A stretch of DNA of 64,000 bases. It comes from an uncultured bacterium. GTDB taxonomy: Bacteria; Actinomycetota; Coriobacteriia; Coriobacteriales; Coriobacteriaceae. The first letter of the stretch is position 1. The number at the start of each line of letters is the position of its first letter. A model generated the notes under the pieces. It saw only the letters and a list, made by a program, of their open reading frames with translations. It was not told where the DNA came from and made no database searches. A program made the translations under genes and the position numbers. Location of the stretch: NCBI GenBank assembly GCA_958349055.1, contig CATWBO010000010.1, positions 1 through 64,000 on the forward strand. Reading direction: 5' to 3'. Positions 40,488 through 48,118 of this stretch are shown here, one piece after another.

Positions 40488-41216
40488 CTACTCGCAGAGC
40501 GAAAGGGCGGCCTCGTCGGCAACGACAACGCAGTTGGTGTGCAGCTGCAGGATCGAAGCCGGGCACGCGGGCGTAACCGGACCATAGCACATGTCATGCA
40601 CGGCCTGAGCCTTGGCCTCGCCGTTGGCGACGACCAGGATCATGCGGGCATACATGATGGTCTGGGTACCCATGGTGTAGGCCTGACGGGGAACATCGTC
40701 GATGCTGTCGAACAGGCGGCTGTTGGCCTGAATGGTGCTCTCGGTGAGGTCGACGCAGTGCGTGCCCTTGGAGAAGTGGTCATCGGGCTCGTTGAAACCG
40801 ATGTGGCCGTTGTTGCCAATGCCGAGCAGCTGCAGATCCGGGTAACCGGCGGCGGCGACGATCTTGTCGTACTCGGAGCAGGCAGCGGCGGCGTCAGGGT
40901 TGGAACCGTCGGGCACATGCGTGTTGTTCAGGTCGATGTTGATGTGATCGAAGAAGTTCTCACGCATGAAGTAGTGATAGCTCTGGGGATCGTCGTGCGA
41001 AAGGCCGCGATACTCGTCCAGGTTGTAGGTGCTGACCTCGGCAAAGTCGACGTCGCCCTTCTCGTACCAAGCAGCGAGCTGCTTGTAGGCACCGATCGGG
41101 GTGGAGCCGGTGGCAAGGCCCAGCACACAGTCGGGCTTGAGGATAACCTGCGCCGAGATAATATTGGCGGCCTTGCGGCTCATATCCTCGTAGTCTTTAG
41201 CTTTAATGATCTTCAT
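40488..41216 (-). CDS. nagB: Glucosamine-6-phosphate deaminase
   Basis: Converts glucosamine-6-P to fructose-6-P and ammonia, sending amino sugars from host mucin or recycled wall into glycolysis. 242 residues, the short form common in Gram-positives. Motifs: LGLATGSTPIGAYKQL (phosphate loop), TYNLDEYRGL with the catalytic aspartate region, LLGIGNNGHIGFNEPDD, and KAQAVHDMCYGPVTPACPAS. ATG 41216 has GAAAGGA upstream and aligns with MKIIKAKDYEDM. Preceded by an EIIA-Glc gene and glmM on the same strand, so transport, breakdown and biosynthesis of amino sugars sit together. Confidence 0.96.
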   Translation of the reverse strand: MKIIKAKDYEDMSRKAANIISAQVILKPDCVLGLATGSTPIGAYKQLAAWYEKGDVDFAEVSTYNLDEYRGLSHDDPQSYHYFMRENFFDHINIDLNNTHVPDGSNPDAAAACSEYDKIVAAAGYPDLQLLGIGNNGHIGFNEPDDHFSKGTHCVDLTESTIQANSRLFDSIDDVPRQAYTMGTQTIMYARMILVVANGEAKAQAVHDMCYGPVTPACPASILQLHTNCVVVADEAALSLCE

Positions 41217-41377
41217 TACGCGTCCTTTCTCGTACAAGAGAGGCAAGGCTCCCCTTACAAGCACTTGCCCGCGGCCCGCGTCGGCCGCAACCAACGTGTG
41301 CGGCCACCAGGGCGAGGTCGCGTAATGTATGTGTCTCGTGTCTAGCCGCGTCGAGGCCCCTGCCCGTCCACGGTGAC

Positions 41378-41448
41378 CCGAAGCCTTTTAGCTTCGGACA
41401 AATCCCATCTTGCCACGGAGGGCGTCCTCTTTCAAGGGCGCCCTCCGT
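41378..41448 (-). terminator. Two hairpins between EIIA and nagB
   Basis: ACGGAGGGCG (41415-41424)/CGCCCTCCGT (41439-41448) is the likely EIIA terminator. A second hairpin, CCGAAGC-6 nt-GCTTCGG (41378-41397), lies in the nagB leader and could be an attenuator or a remnant; no trigger seen. Confidence 0.6.
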
Positions 41449-41488
41449 AAACGTGTTTGAATTGTAGGCTAATGGCCACGTGCACTTG

Positions 41489-41986
41489 CTAACGCTCGCG
41501 AGCAACGATGAGCTGATCCATCTCTTCGACATGCACGCCAACGGAGCCCTTGATACTCGAGAACTCAACGGAGTTGCACACCAAGATGGGAACCGTCACA
41601 TCGTAGCCCTCGGCAGCAATTGCCTCGCGATCGAACTCGATGAGCACGTCGCCCTTGTGGACAATGTCGCCCACCTGAGCATGAACGGTAAAATGCTTGC
41701 CCTCGAGCTGAACGGTGTCTAGGCCTACGTGGATGAGCACATCTAGGCCATCGACCGTGTTAAGCGCAACAGCGTGTCCCGTGGGAAAAATAGCCTCGAC
41801 CTTGGCGTCCGCCGGCGCAATCACGCGCGTGCCCGTGGGCTGAATTGCCACGCCCTGGCCCAAGAGACCGGTGGCAAACGTCTGGTCATTGACCTCGGAC
41901 AGCGGAATGACATCGCCCGAGATGGGAGCATCCAGCGTAAGGACTCGACCACGCATACCAAAAGACCTAAGGACTTTAGTGAACAT
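41489..41986 (-). CDS. PTS glucose-type EIIA component
   Basis: 165-residue phosphocarrier of the EIIA-Glc fold: LDAPISGDVIPLSEVNDQTF (opening), PTGHAVALNTVDGLDVLIHVGLDTV with the phosphorylated histidine in LIHVGLDT, and AQVGDIVHKGDVLIEFD. It passes phosphate from HPr to an EIIBC permease, which is not in the window. As a soluble EIIA next to nagB and glmM it may serve an amino-sugar PTS and signal carbon status; this is inference. ATG 41986 (GGGGGAGC upstream) is chosen over the frame start at 42007. Confidence 0.92.
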   Translation of the reverse strand: MFTKVLRSFGMRGRVLTLDAPISGDVIPLSEVNDQTFATGLLGQGVAIQPTGTRVIAPADAKVEAIFPTGHAVALNTVDGLDVLIHVGLDTVQLEGKHFTVHAQVGDIVHKGDVLIEFDREAIAAEGYDVTVPILVCNSVEFSSIKGSVGVHVEEMDQLIVARER

Positions 41987-42057
41987 GCTCCCCCTCGGAC
42001 ATACCAATCGATCAAAATAGCTCTACCAGTTTACCACTTGGCACCGGTTTTTGACCA

Positions 42058-43395
42058 TTAGGGAAGTTCGCGCTTGACAACCTCGACGATGTCGTCGACA
42101 ACGCGCTGGGTCAGCTCGTGCGTCTCGGCCTCGGCCATCACGCGGACCAGCGGCTCGGTACCGCTCGGGCGCACCAGAATGCGACCGCGGCCGTCAAGCT
42201 CCTTCTCGGCAGCAGCGACGGCGTCCCAGATGGGCTGGCAGTCATCCAGGCCGGCCTTGTTGTCGGAATGCACGTTGACGAGCACCTGCGGGTACTTCTT
42301 CATAATGCCGGCAAGGTCGGTGAGGGTACGACCGGTGCGCTTGAGCACGGCCAGCAGCTGCAGCGCCGTCACCAGGCCGTCACCGGTGGTGTTGTGCTCC
42401 AGGAAGATGATGTGGCCGGACTGCTCGCCGCCGATGACGGCGCCGTCCGCGAGCATGCGCTCCAGAACGTAACGGTCGCCCACGGCGGTCTGGACCATCT
42501 CGAAGCCCTGCTCCTTCATGGCGATGGAGAAGCCCAGGTTGCACATGACGGTCGAGACGATCTCGGAGTTGGCGAGCTTGCCGCGAGCGGCAAGGTCGGA
42601 GCCGCAGATGGCCAGGATGTAGTCGCCGTCGATCTCGTTGCCCTCGCTGTCGACGAAGAGCACGCGGTCGGCGTCGCCATCGTGTGCCAGGCCGATGTCG
42701 GCGTGGGTGCGCAGCACGAGCTCGCGCAGGGGCTCGAGGTGGGTGGAGCCGCACTCGACGTTAATGTCGGTGCCGCAGTAGTCGGTGTTGATGGCATGGA
42801 CCGTGGCGCCCAGGCGCTGCAGCGCGGCGGGTGTAGTCTGGCAAGAGGCGCCGTGACCGCAGTCGACGGCAACAACCAGGCCGTCGAGCCTCAGGCCGTC
42901 GAGCGTATCGATGGCGTGGTCGACGTATGCCTTGCGAGCATCCTTCATCTTGATGATGTGGCCCACACCGGCGCCAGTCGGCAGCGTGTCGGCAGCCATG
43001 GCCTCCTCGGACATGACCCAAGCGCTGATCTCCTCCTCGACGGCGTCGGGAAGCTTCATGCCCTTGCGGCTAAAGAACTTGATGCCGTTGAACTCCGGCG
43101 GATTGTGCGAAGCGGAAATGACGATGCCGCCATCGAGCTCATTCTGAACAGTGAGCAGCGCCACAGCCGGCGTGGGGATAACGCCGCAGCAGTGCGGACG
43201 GCCGCCCTCGGCCATAATGCCGGCGGTCAGAGCGCTCTCGAGCATGGTGCCCGAAAGGCGCGTGTCGCGGCCGACGCAGATATCCGGACCGAGGAACTTG
43301 GTCGCCGCGCGGCCCAGGCGAAACGCGATGTCGCACGAGAGGTCGGCATTGGCGACGCCACGGACGCCGTCGGTACCGAAGATGTTCTGGGGCAT
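42058..43395 (-). CDS. glmM: Phosphoglucosamine mutase
   Basis: Interconverts glucosamine-6-P and glucosamine-1-P toward UDP-GlcNAc for peptidoglycan. 445 residues, full length. Motifs: FGTDGVRGVANADLS, the phosphoserine loop GIVISASHNPPEFNGIKFFS (catalytic Ser in SASHNP), metal loop LAHDGDADRVLFVDSEG, substrate loop GEQSGHIIF, and phosphate loop LVRPSGTEPLVRVM. ATG 43395 preceded by AAGGAG. Downstream of the ribosomal genes rplM-rpsI but separated by a terminator. Balanced against nagB in the same neighbourhood. Confidence 0.98.
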   Translation of the reverse strand: MPQNIFGTDGVRGVANADLSCDIAFRLGRAATKFLGPDICVGRDTRLSGTMLESALTAGIMAEGGRPHCCGVIPTPAVALLTVQNELDGGIVISASHNPPEFNGIKFFSRKGMKLPDAVEEEISAWVMSEEAMAADTLPTGAGVGHIIKMKDARKAYVDHAIDTLDGLRLDGLVVAVDCGHGASCQTTPAALQRLGATVHAINTDYCGTDINVECGSTHLEPLRELVLRTHADIGLAHDGDADRVLFVDSEGNEIDGDYILAICGSDLAARGKLANSEIVSTVMCNLGFSIAMKEQGFEMVQTAVGDRYVLERMLADGAVIGGEQSGHIIFLEHNTTGDGLVTALQLLAVLKRTGRTLTDLAGIMKKYPQVLVNVHSDNKAGLDDCQPIWDAVAAAEKELDGRGRILVRPSGTEPLVRVMAEAETHELTQRVVDDIVEVVKRELP

Positions 43396-43452
43396 AGGAT
43401 TGCTCCTTCCCTAGCGGGCGATATGCAACCGCCCACCCTAGTCGAAAAAGAA

Positions 43453-43488
43453 AAGCGGGACCCGCCGAGGAATCGGCAGGCCCCGCTT
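43453..43488 (-). terminator. Terminator of rplM-rpsI
   Basis: AAGCGGG(A)CC...GG(C)CCCGCTT stem (43453-43488) continuing on the minus strand into TTTTCTTTTTCGAC. Confidence 0.85.
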
Positions 43489-43518
43489 GTACATTGTATC
43501 TCGTAAGGAGATAAAACC

Positions 43519-43914
<396 letters not shown>

Positions 43915-43916
43915 CT

Positions 43917-44360
43917 TTAAGCCTCCAGCTCAATCTTCGTGGGGTTCTGGGCAGCGTGCGGATGCTCGGCACCAGCGTAGACCTTAAGCTTGGTCATCTG
44001 GGCACGGCCGAGGGTGGTCTTGGGCAGCATGCCGCGAACGGCGCGCTCGATGACCTTCTCCGGGTGCTTCTCCATAGCCTGGCGGAAGCTCTCAGCCTTG
44101 AGGCCGCCGTTGTAGCCGCTGTGGCGATAATAGGTCTTCGTGTCGGCCTTGTTACCGGTAAGCTGGACCTTATCGGCGTTGATGACGACAACGAAGTCGC
44201 CGCAGTCGCTGTTGGGCGTGAACTGGGGCTTGTTCTTACCGCGCAGGATCATTGCGATCTGGGTGGCAAGACGGCCCAGGACAGCACCATCGGCGTCGAC
44301 GAGAACCCAGTTGCGCTGGACCTCGCCCTGCTTGGCGTAGTGAGTCGATTTCGAAATCAC
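43917..44360 (-). CDS. rplM: 50S ribosomal protein L13
   Basis: 147 residues, full length: VDADGAVLGRLATQIAMILRG, the KNKPQFTPNSDCGDFVVVIN segment, YYRHSGYNGGLK, and AVRGMLPKTTLGR. The start is GTG 44360 with GGAGG upstream. First gene of the L13-S9 operon; the ~150-base gap to the right holds its promoter. Confidence 0.99.
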   Translation of the reverse strand: MISKSTHYAKQGEVQRNWVLVDADGAVLGRLATQIAMILRGKNKPQFTPNSDCGDFVVVINADKVQLTGNKADTKTYYRHSGYNGGLKAESFRQAMEKHPEKVIERAVRGMLPKTTLGRAQMTKLKVYAGAEHPHAAQNPTKIELEA

Positions 44361-44517
44361 TTAGACTCCTCCATGTACAGTACGTGTTGTTACAGAGATT
44401 CACGGGGCTCTGCAAGTAACCCGTCCATATTACCCCGCTCGCCGTACGAGTCAACAGGTATTTTGGCTCCGACCAGAGTTTCTGCACATGTCATCCACGA
44501 GCCGTGACGTTGCAGCG

Positions 44518-45396
44518 CTAGCGCTCAACAAACTCCTGGATCTCCGCGAGCAAACGCTTTGCCTCCTGGCGGCCCTGGATATACAGGTCCAAAAGCTTTG
44601 CCGAATCGTGCTCAACGTGGCCGACCTCGACCGGCTTTTGCGGAGCGACGACCAACGCGCGGCCCTCGCGCTCATACTTCCACAGGTGCATGCGCTGGAT
44701 GTTGTAACGGTCGTGGCGCGTCTCGATAGCCTCGAGCAGGTAGGGATAGTCGGCATAGCGGGCGCGTGCGGCGGGCATAAACTCGTAGGGCTTTTTCTCG
44801 TATGAGCGGTCCTGCGTGACAATGACAACCGCGCGATCAAAGCCCGCCTCCTCCAGCACGTGCTCGATGGGGACCGAATCGGCTACGCCGCCGTCGACGT
44901 ATTTGTGCCCGTCAATCTCGACCGGCGGCGTCACCAGCGGCAGCGACGTCGAGGCACGCACGGCATCGAGGTCAAGTACGGCGCTTTTGACCGGGAGGTA
45001 CGTGGCGGTTCCAAAGAGCATGTCCGTCGCGACGGCGTACATCTCGATGGGGCTCGCGTCGAACGTCTCGTTGTCAAAGGGATCCAGGCGGTCCTGGACA
45101 TCGTTGAAGATAAAGTCGTAACCCACAATAGAGCCCGTGGACGCAAACGATGCGGCGCCCATAAAGCGGCTGTCGCTGCAGAAAGCCAGGTTGATGCGGT
45201 TGGCACGGCCGATCTGGTGCGACTTGTAGTTCACGCCGTTGAGGGCGCCGGCCGATACGCCATACACCGCCGGAATTTCGACACCGGCCTCCATGAGAAC
45301 GTCGAGCACGCCGGCGGTAAACTGCCCACGAAAACTGCCACCCTCCAAGACGAGCGCGACCTTGCCGGCGTTCTTTGCCTTATCTTCTGCAGTCAT
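44518..45396 (-). CDS. Patatin-like phospholipase family protein
   Basis: 292 residues of the patatin serine-aspartate acyl hydrolases (cf. YlbK/RssA-like): oxyanion loop LVLEGGSFRGQF, nucleophile in YGVSAGALNGV (GxSxG, Ser near 49), and catalytic aspartate in KYVDGGVADSVPI (DGG). No signal peptide, so cytosolic. The C-terminal domain includes RYNIQRMHLWKYEREGRALV typical of the bacterial branch. AGGAGG precedes the ATG. Substrate, probably a lipid ester, not determinable. Upstream lies a block of palindromic repeats, no gene. Confidence 0.93.
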   Translation of the reverse strand: MTAEDKAKNAGKVALVLEGGSFRGQFTAGVLDVLMEAGVEIPAVYGVSAGALNGVNYKSHQIGRANRINLAFCSDSRFMGAASFASTGSIVGYDFIFNDVQDRLDPFDNETFDASPIEMYAVATDMLFGTATYLPVKSAVLDLDAVRASTSLPLVTPPVEIDGHKYVDGGVADSVPIEHVLEEAGFDRAVVIVTQDRSYEKKPYEFMPAARARYADYPYLLEAIETRHDRYNIQRMHLWKYEREGRALVVAPQKPVEVGHVEHDSAKLLDLYIQGRQEAKRLLAEIQEFVER

Positions 45397-45483
45397 ATTG
45401 ACCTCCTGCGATTGCGTTTTGGCTTTCTTCTACCCAGTTTTGGAATGGAGGGCGCGCAGGTTTTTCGAGGCGGCAGGTGCAGC

Positions 45484-45700
45484 GGAAAGTGCGTCCCAGT
45501 TTGAGGCGGGATTACGGGATGCGCTTTCCGCTTGGACCGCCGTTGGGAAAGCGCGACCCGTTCTGAGCGCGGATTCCGGGATGCGGTTTCCGCTTGATGT
45601 GTCATCCGGAAACTACGTCCCAGTCTGAGCGCGGATTCCGGGATGGGCTTTCCGCCTGGGCTGCCATTGGGAAAGCGCGTCCCACTCTGCGTCACTGAGG
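45484..45700. repeat. Tandem 62-bp palindromic repeats (~3.5 units)
   Basis: Units start at exactly 45484, 45546, 45608 and 45670 (partial). Each is a hairpin, GGAAAGCGCGTCCC paired with GGGATGCGCTTTCC, around a CTGAGCGCGGATTCC loop. Changes between units often keep pairing. No spacer/repeat structure of CRISPR type. Confidence 0.8.
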
Positions 45701-45960
45701 CGTTTTCTTTACGCCCGCGCCCTGCATAGAGTTCGATTCTCCGCGGGTGGGGGAATCCGTTGGTGCTGGGCATGGCTAGCTGAAATACCATCGGCAGCAC
45801 ATCTGTTTTGGGTTGGGGCTTTGCGCGGAGAATCCGCGTGTTTGCTTCGCGAACACGCACCGGCTTCGGCCGCCTGCCGGCGTCCTCGCCCGCGGGCTAA
45901 AAACGCTTACGCGTTTTCTTTACGCTCACGCCCTGCACAGAGTTCGATTCTCCGCGGTAC
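45701..45960. repeat. Duplicated ~50-bp sequence carrying reversed tmRNA 3' end
   Basis: CGTTTTCTTTACGC..GCCCTGCA.AG then AGTTCGATTCTCCGCGG at 45702-45750 and 45912-45959. The last 17 bases equal the T-arm/acceptor end of tmRNA (which is on the minus strand) but in opposite orientation. An imperfect GCGGAGAATCCGCG lies between, near 45826. Confidence 0.65.
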
Positions 45961-45975
45961 GGGCTAGAAATGAAA

Positions 45976-46005
45976 AGGCAGGTAGATACGAATATCTACC
46001 TGCCT
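45976..46005 (-). terminator. Terminator of tmRNA
   Basis: Perfect 13-bp stem AGGCAGGTAGATA / TATCTACCTGCCT with a TTCG tetraloop on the minus strand, then TTTTCATTTC. Confidence 0.9.
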
Positions 46006-46013
46006 GTAACTAT

Positions 46014-46377
46014 TGGTGGAGGCGCGGAGAATCGAACTCCGGTCCACGAAAGCCCCCTGATTGGCATCTCCAAGCTCAGTCGCTGGTTTAGTCTCGGACG
46101 CTTTGCGCGCAGCGACACGCTCGCAGCATCCCAACCGGTTCGATCTTAGCCTGCGCCATACCGATTACGTGCGCAGGAGCATTCCCCTAACATGACGTCG
46201 CACCGGTGTCGGGGAAATCACCGGGTTGACGCGCCGCTATAATTTAAGCAGCGAGAGCCATAGGCTCAAAAGAAGAGTTGTTGTCAATTCAATTTGACGG
46301 TACCCCTGTTTAACGAGGCGAGGAGACCTCGGCTTGCTTCCTCTCTCAGAGCTATCGTGTCGAAACCAGTCGCCCCC
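46014..46377 (-). ncRNA. ssrA: tmRNA (SsrA)
   Basis: 364-nt RNA that rescues stalled ribosomes with SmpB. The 5' end GGGGGCG-ACTGGTTTCGACA pairs with the 3' acceptor CGCCTCC-A-CCA (CCA at 46016-46014); T arm GGAGTTCGATTCTCC. The tag frame on the minus strand, 46285-46244, reads DNNSSFEPMALAA-stop, ending in the ALAA proteolysis signal; the alanine from charged tmRNA precedes it. The exact resume codon is inferred. Pseudoknot helices were not individually folded. It has its own terminator and an upstream promoter region to 46616. Confidence 0.95.
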
Positions 46378-46616
46378 GAATGTTGGGAAAGTCTGGATGG
46401 TATCGGGCCTGCAAACACCCGATAACCGTCGACTTTTCAAGGAACATACGGGGCGAGCCCCGCTTGTGGAGTGTTATCTTACCACGTTCTGAAAGCGGAC
46501 AGCTGTTCTATGCACGAGCTGTGAAGACCCCAATGTGCGCCGCACTTCGCACTTTTGTTACCGATCGCGTCACGTATATTTTCGCCAAGCAAAATTGACC
46601 CGTCGAAAGGACCGTT

Positions 46617-47051
46617 ATGGATACCAAGCAGCAACTCGTCAATGCCCTCGCAGGCCTGGGCTCAACCATTACCGAAGCTATGGATGTCATCGAGGGCTTT
46701 GTCCCCTGCGGACATCCCGCCCTCACGGTATCGAACGCACTCGTCGCGCTGGACGTTGACGATGATGCAGCTCTCACTCAGCAGCTTGAGACCGTCGAGG
46801 GCTTTATCGACCACGTGAGTGAGAACCGCGGCGTGGCCGCCTACCACGGCATCGAGGTCGAGCTCGCGGGTCCCAAAGCCGATCTGTTCGCAGCAATCCG
46901 CGAGGTAGGCGCCCTTATGCAGACCGCAGGCGTCAAGAACACCCAGGTCAACGAGTGGGTCTACCGCAGTCTGGCCGCACTCGACAGCTCCGACGAAAAG
47001 GCAGCCGAGCTGCTCGCAGAAAGTCCCGCCATCAAGGCCGAGCTTTTGTAA
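46617..47051 (+). CDS. Hypothetical protein
   Basis: 144 residues, mostly helical and acidic, no recognised family. Sequence blocks MDTKQQLVNALAGLGSTITE, QQLETVEGFIDHVSENRG and SLAALDSSDEKAAELLAES suggest a small helical bundle. No signal peptide, membrane segment or metal motif. Clear AAAGGA SD and normal codon use support a real gene. Divergent from tmRNA, convergent on the toxin gene with a shared terminator. Confidence 0.7.
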   Translation: MDTKQQLVNALAGLGSTITEAMDVIEGFVPCGHPALTVSNALVALDVDDDAALTQQLETVEGFIDHVSENRGVAAYHGIEVELAGPKADLFAAIREVGALMQTAGVKNTQVNEWVYRSLAALDSSDEKAAELLAESPAIKAELL

Positions 47052-47060
47052 ATAGCAGAC

Positions 47061-47097
47061 GCGGGTCTCTTGGCGCATCGTCGCCCAAGAGGCCCGC
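47061..47097. terminator. Convergent terminator (46617 gene / PIN toxin)
   Basis: GCGGGTCTCTTGG (47061-47073) pairs with CCAAGAGGCCCGC (47085-47097) with one mismatch. Confidence 0.75.
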
Positions 47098-47109
47098 AAA
47101 CAGTTCGCG

Positions 47110-47625
47110 TCAACCGATTGCCGCGCCGCCACGTTCGGCCAAAGCCAGAATCGGCATTATTTGGCGCGGGGTCTTTGCTGCAAGATCGGCATGTTCGAGC
47201 AGCTTGCGATCGTTGGTCACCAAGTAATCGACCTGTGCGCGCTTGCACGCGGCGAGCACCAAGTTGTCCTCGTAATCGCGATGGGGCGATAAGTATTTGT
47301 CGGCCAACCAAAGGTCCGACGAATCTGCACCCACGGCCGTGGCGTTTTCGGTCATGTTCCGAACAAATGCCAACGCCGCATCGCCAATTGCACGGGCAGA
47401 TGCCTCGTCGAGCGCTCCCCCGCTGGCAAGAACGCTACGCTTGAGCTCGTGTTGGACAACGTACAGCACGTCCTTGGTGATATGCACCGGAAAGAACAGC
47501 GATGCCCCCGCCTCCGTCGCCTGCCCAATAAACGCACGCGCGGCAAGCGACTCGGCATGGTCGATGCAAAACGAATCAACCCATACGTTGGCATCCACCA
47601 TTATTTTGAGGCGAGCCTCGCTCAC
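47110..47625 (-). CDS. PIN-domain toxin
   Basis: 171 residues from GTG 47625, which overlaps the antitoxin stop (GTGA). PIN nuclease features: KIMVDANVWVDSF (first acidic residue), a central helical part, and YEDNLVLAACKRAQVDYLVTNDRKLL carrying the E/D...D...ND triad. PIN toxins of VapC type cleave tRNA or rRNA. A longer frame exists upstream but is the antitoxin region in another frame. Coupled to the RelB-like gene, as a type II toxin-antitoxin operon. Pairing of a PIN toxin with a RelB/RHH antitoxin is known but less common than VapB. Confidence 0.88.
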   Translation of the reverse strand: MSEARLKIMVDANVWVDSFCIDHAESLAARAFIGQATEAGASLFFPVHITKDVLYVVQHELKRSVLASGGALDEASARAIGDAALAFVRNMTENATAVGADSSDLWLADKYLSPHRDYEDNLVLAACKRAQVDYLVTNDRKLLEHADLAAKTPRQIMPILALAERGGAAIG

Positions 47626-47975
47626 AGGATCATCCCCTTTTGGCGATAGCGCTCGTCCATGGCTTCGGAATAGATTGTGTCCCAATCGCGATCGTCGGAT
47701 ACGGGCGACGTAGCGATGCCCAGGTCCGCGTAAAGCTGATCCGCCGCTGCCCATGATGCGGCGAACGGAGTATCGGGCGCGACGGTCTGCCGCCGGTCGT
47801 CGACGGCCGCAAGCACTTCCTCGCACTGCCCGCCACCCTGCGCGACCTTGGCCACCACCTTTTTGATGAGCTCGGGCAGTGACCCGCCCGAAAGCCGCAG
47901 CGCCTCCTCGGCACGGTTCTTGACCTGGCGATCCACGCGAACGTTCACCTGTGCCATGCCACTAACAGCACCCAT
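47622..47975 (-). CDS. RelB/DinJ-type antitoxin
   Basis: The N-terminus MAQVNVRVDRQVKNRAEEAL followed by RLSGGSLPELIKKVVAKVAQ is a ribbon-helix-helix DNA-binding fold like RelB/DinJ; the acidic, flexible C-terminal half (SDDRDWDTIYSEAMDERYRQ) would wrap the toxin. Start uncertain: ATG 47975 (MGAVSGMAQ..., GGAG ten bases upstream) or 47957 (MAQ...). Stop overlaps the toxin start. Three GCTAGC sites in its promoter probably bind the complex for autorepression. Confidence 0.85.
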   Translation of the reverse strand: MGAVSGMAQVNVRVDRQVKNRAEEALRLSGGSLPELIKKVVAKVAQGGGQCEEVLAAVDDRRQTVAPDTPFAASWAAADQLYADLGIATSPVSDDRDWDTIYSEAMDERYRQKGMIL

Positions 47976-47997
47976 GTCGATCCCGCTCCATTCAATT

Positions 47998-48044
47998 GCT
48001 AGCACCGCTAGCAACACTTTATAGAGAAGCTAGCAAATGGTCAA
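47998..48044 (-). promoter_or_regulatory. Toxin-antitoxin promoter with three GCTAGC operators
   Basis: GCTAGC at 47998-48003, 48007-48012 and 48029-48034. Minus-strand TTGACC (48044-48039) and TATAAA (48023-48018), spacer 15. One site lies between -35 and -10 and two just downstream, ideal for autorepression. Confidence 0.7.
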
Positions 48045-48052
48045 ATGCAAAA

Positions 48053-48094
48053 GGCCTGCGCCCGGACGACACCGATGCCGTCTGGGCGCAGGCC
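48053..48094 (-). terminator. Terminator of the P-type ATPase operon
   Basis: GGCCTGCGCCCGGACG (48053-48068) pairs exactly with CGTCTGGGCGCAGGCC but for one G-T (48079-48094); minus-strand exit TTTTGCATTTG. Confidence 0.85.
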
Positions 48095-48118
48095 AGATAA
48101 CGTGGGCGAACACGTCTG

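Larger units (their letters stand above)
45397..45975. other. Gene-free repeat-rich region left of tmRNA
   Basis: Almost 580 bases without a credible gene, filled by a 62-bp tandem palindromic array (45484-45700) and two ~50-bp copies of a sequence containing the tmRNA 3' end in reverse (45701-45751 and 45911-45960). Open frames here are by-products of the repeats. Confidence 0.7.

Noticed and set aside
45484..45700. CRISPR array
   Set aside because: Whole 62-bp units are repeated with no unique spacers, and no cas genes are present.
47626..47826. N-terminal extension of the PIN toxin
   Set aside because: Arginine-rich shadow of the antitoxin frame; the GTGA overlap gives a family-fitting start.
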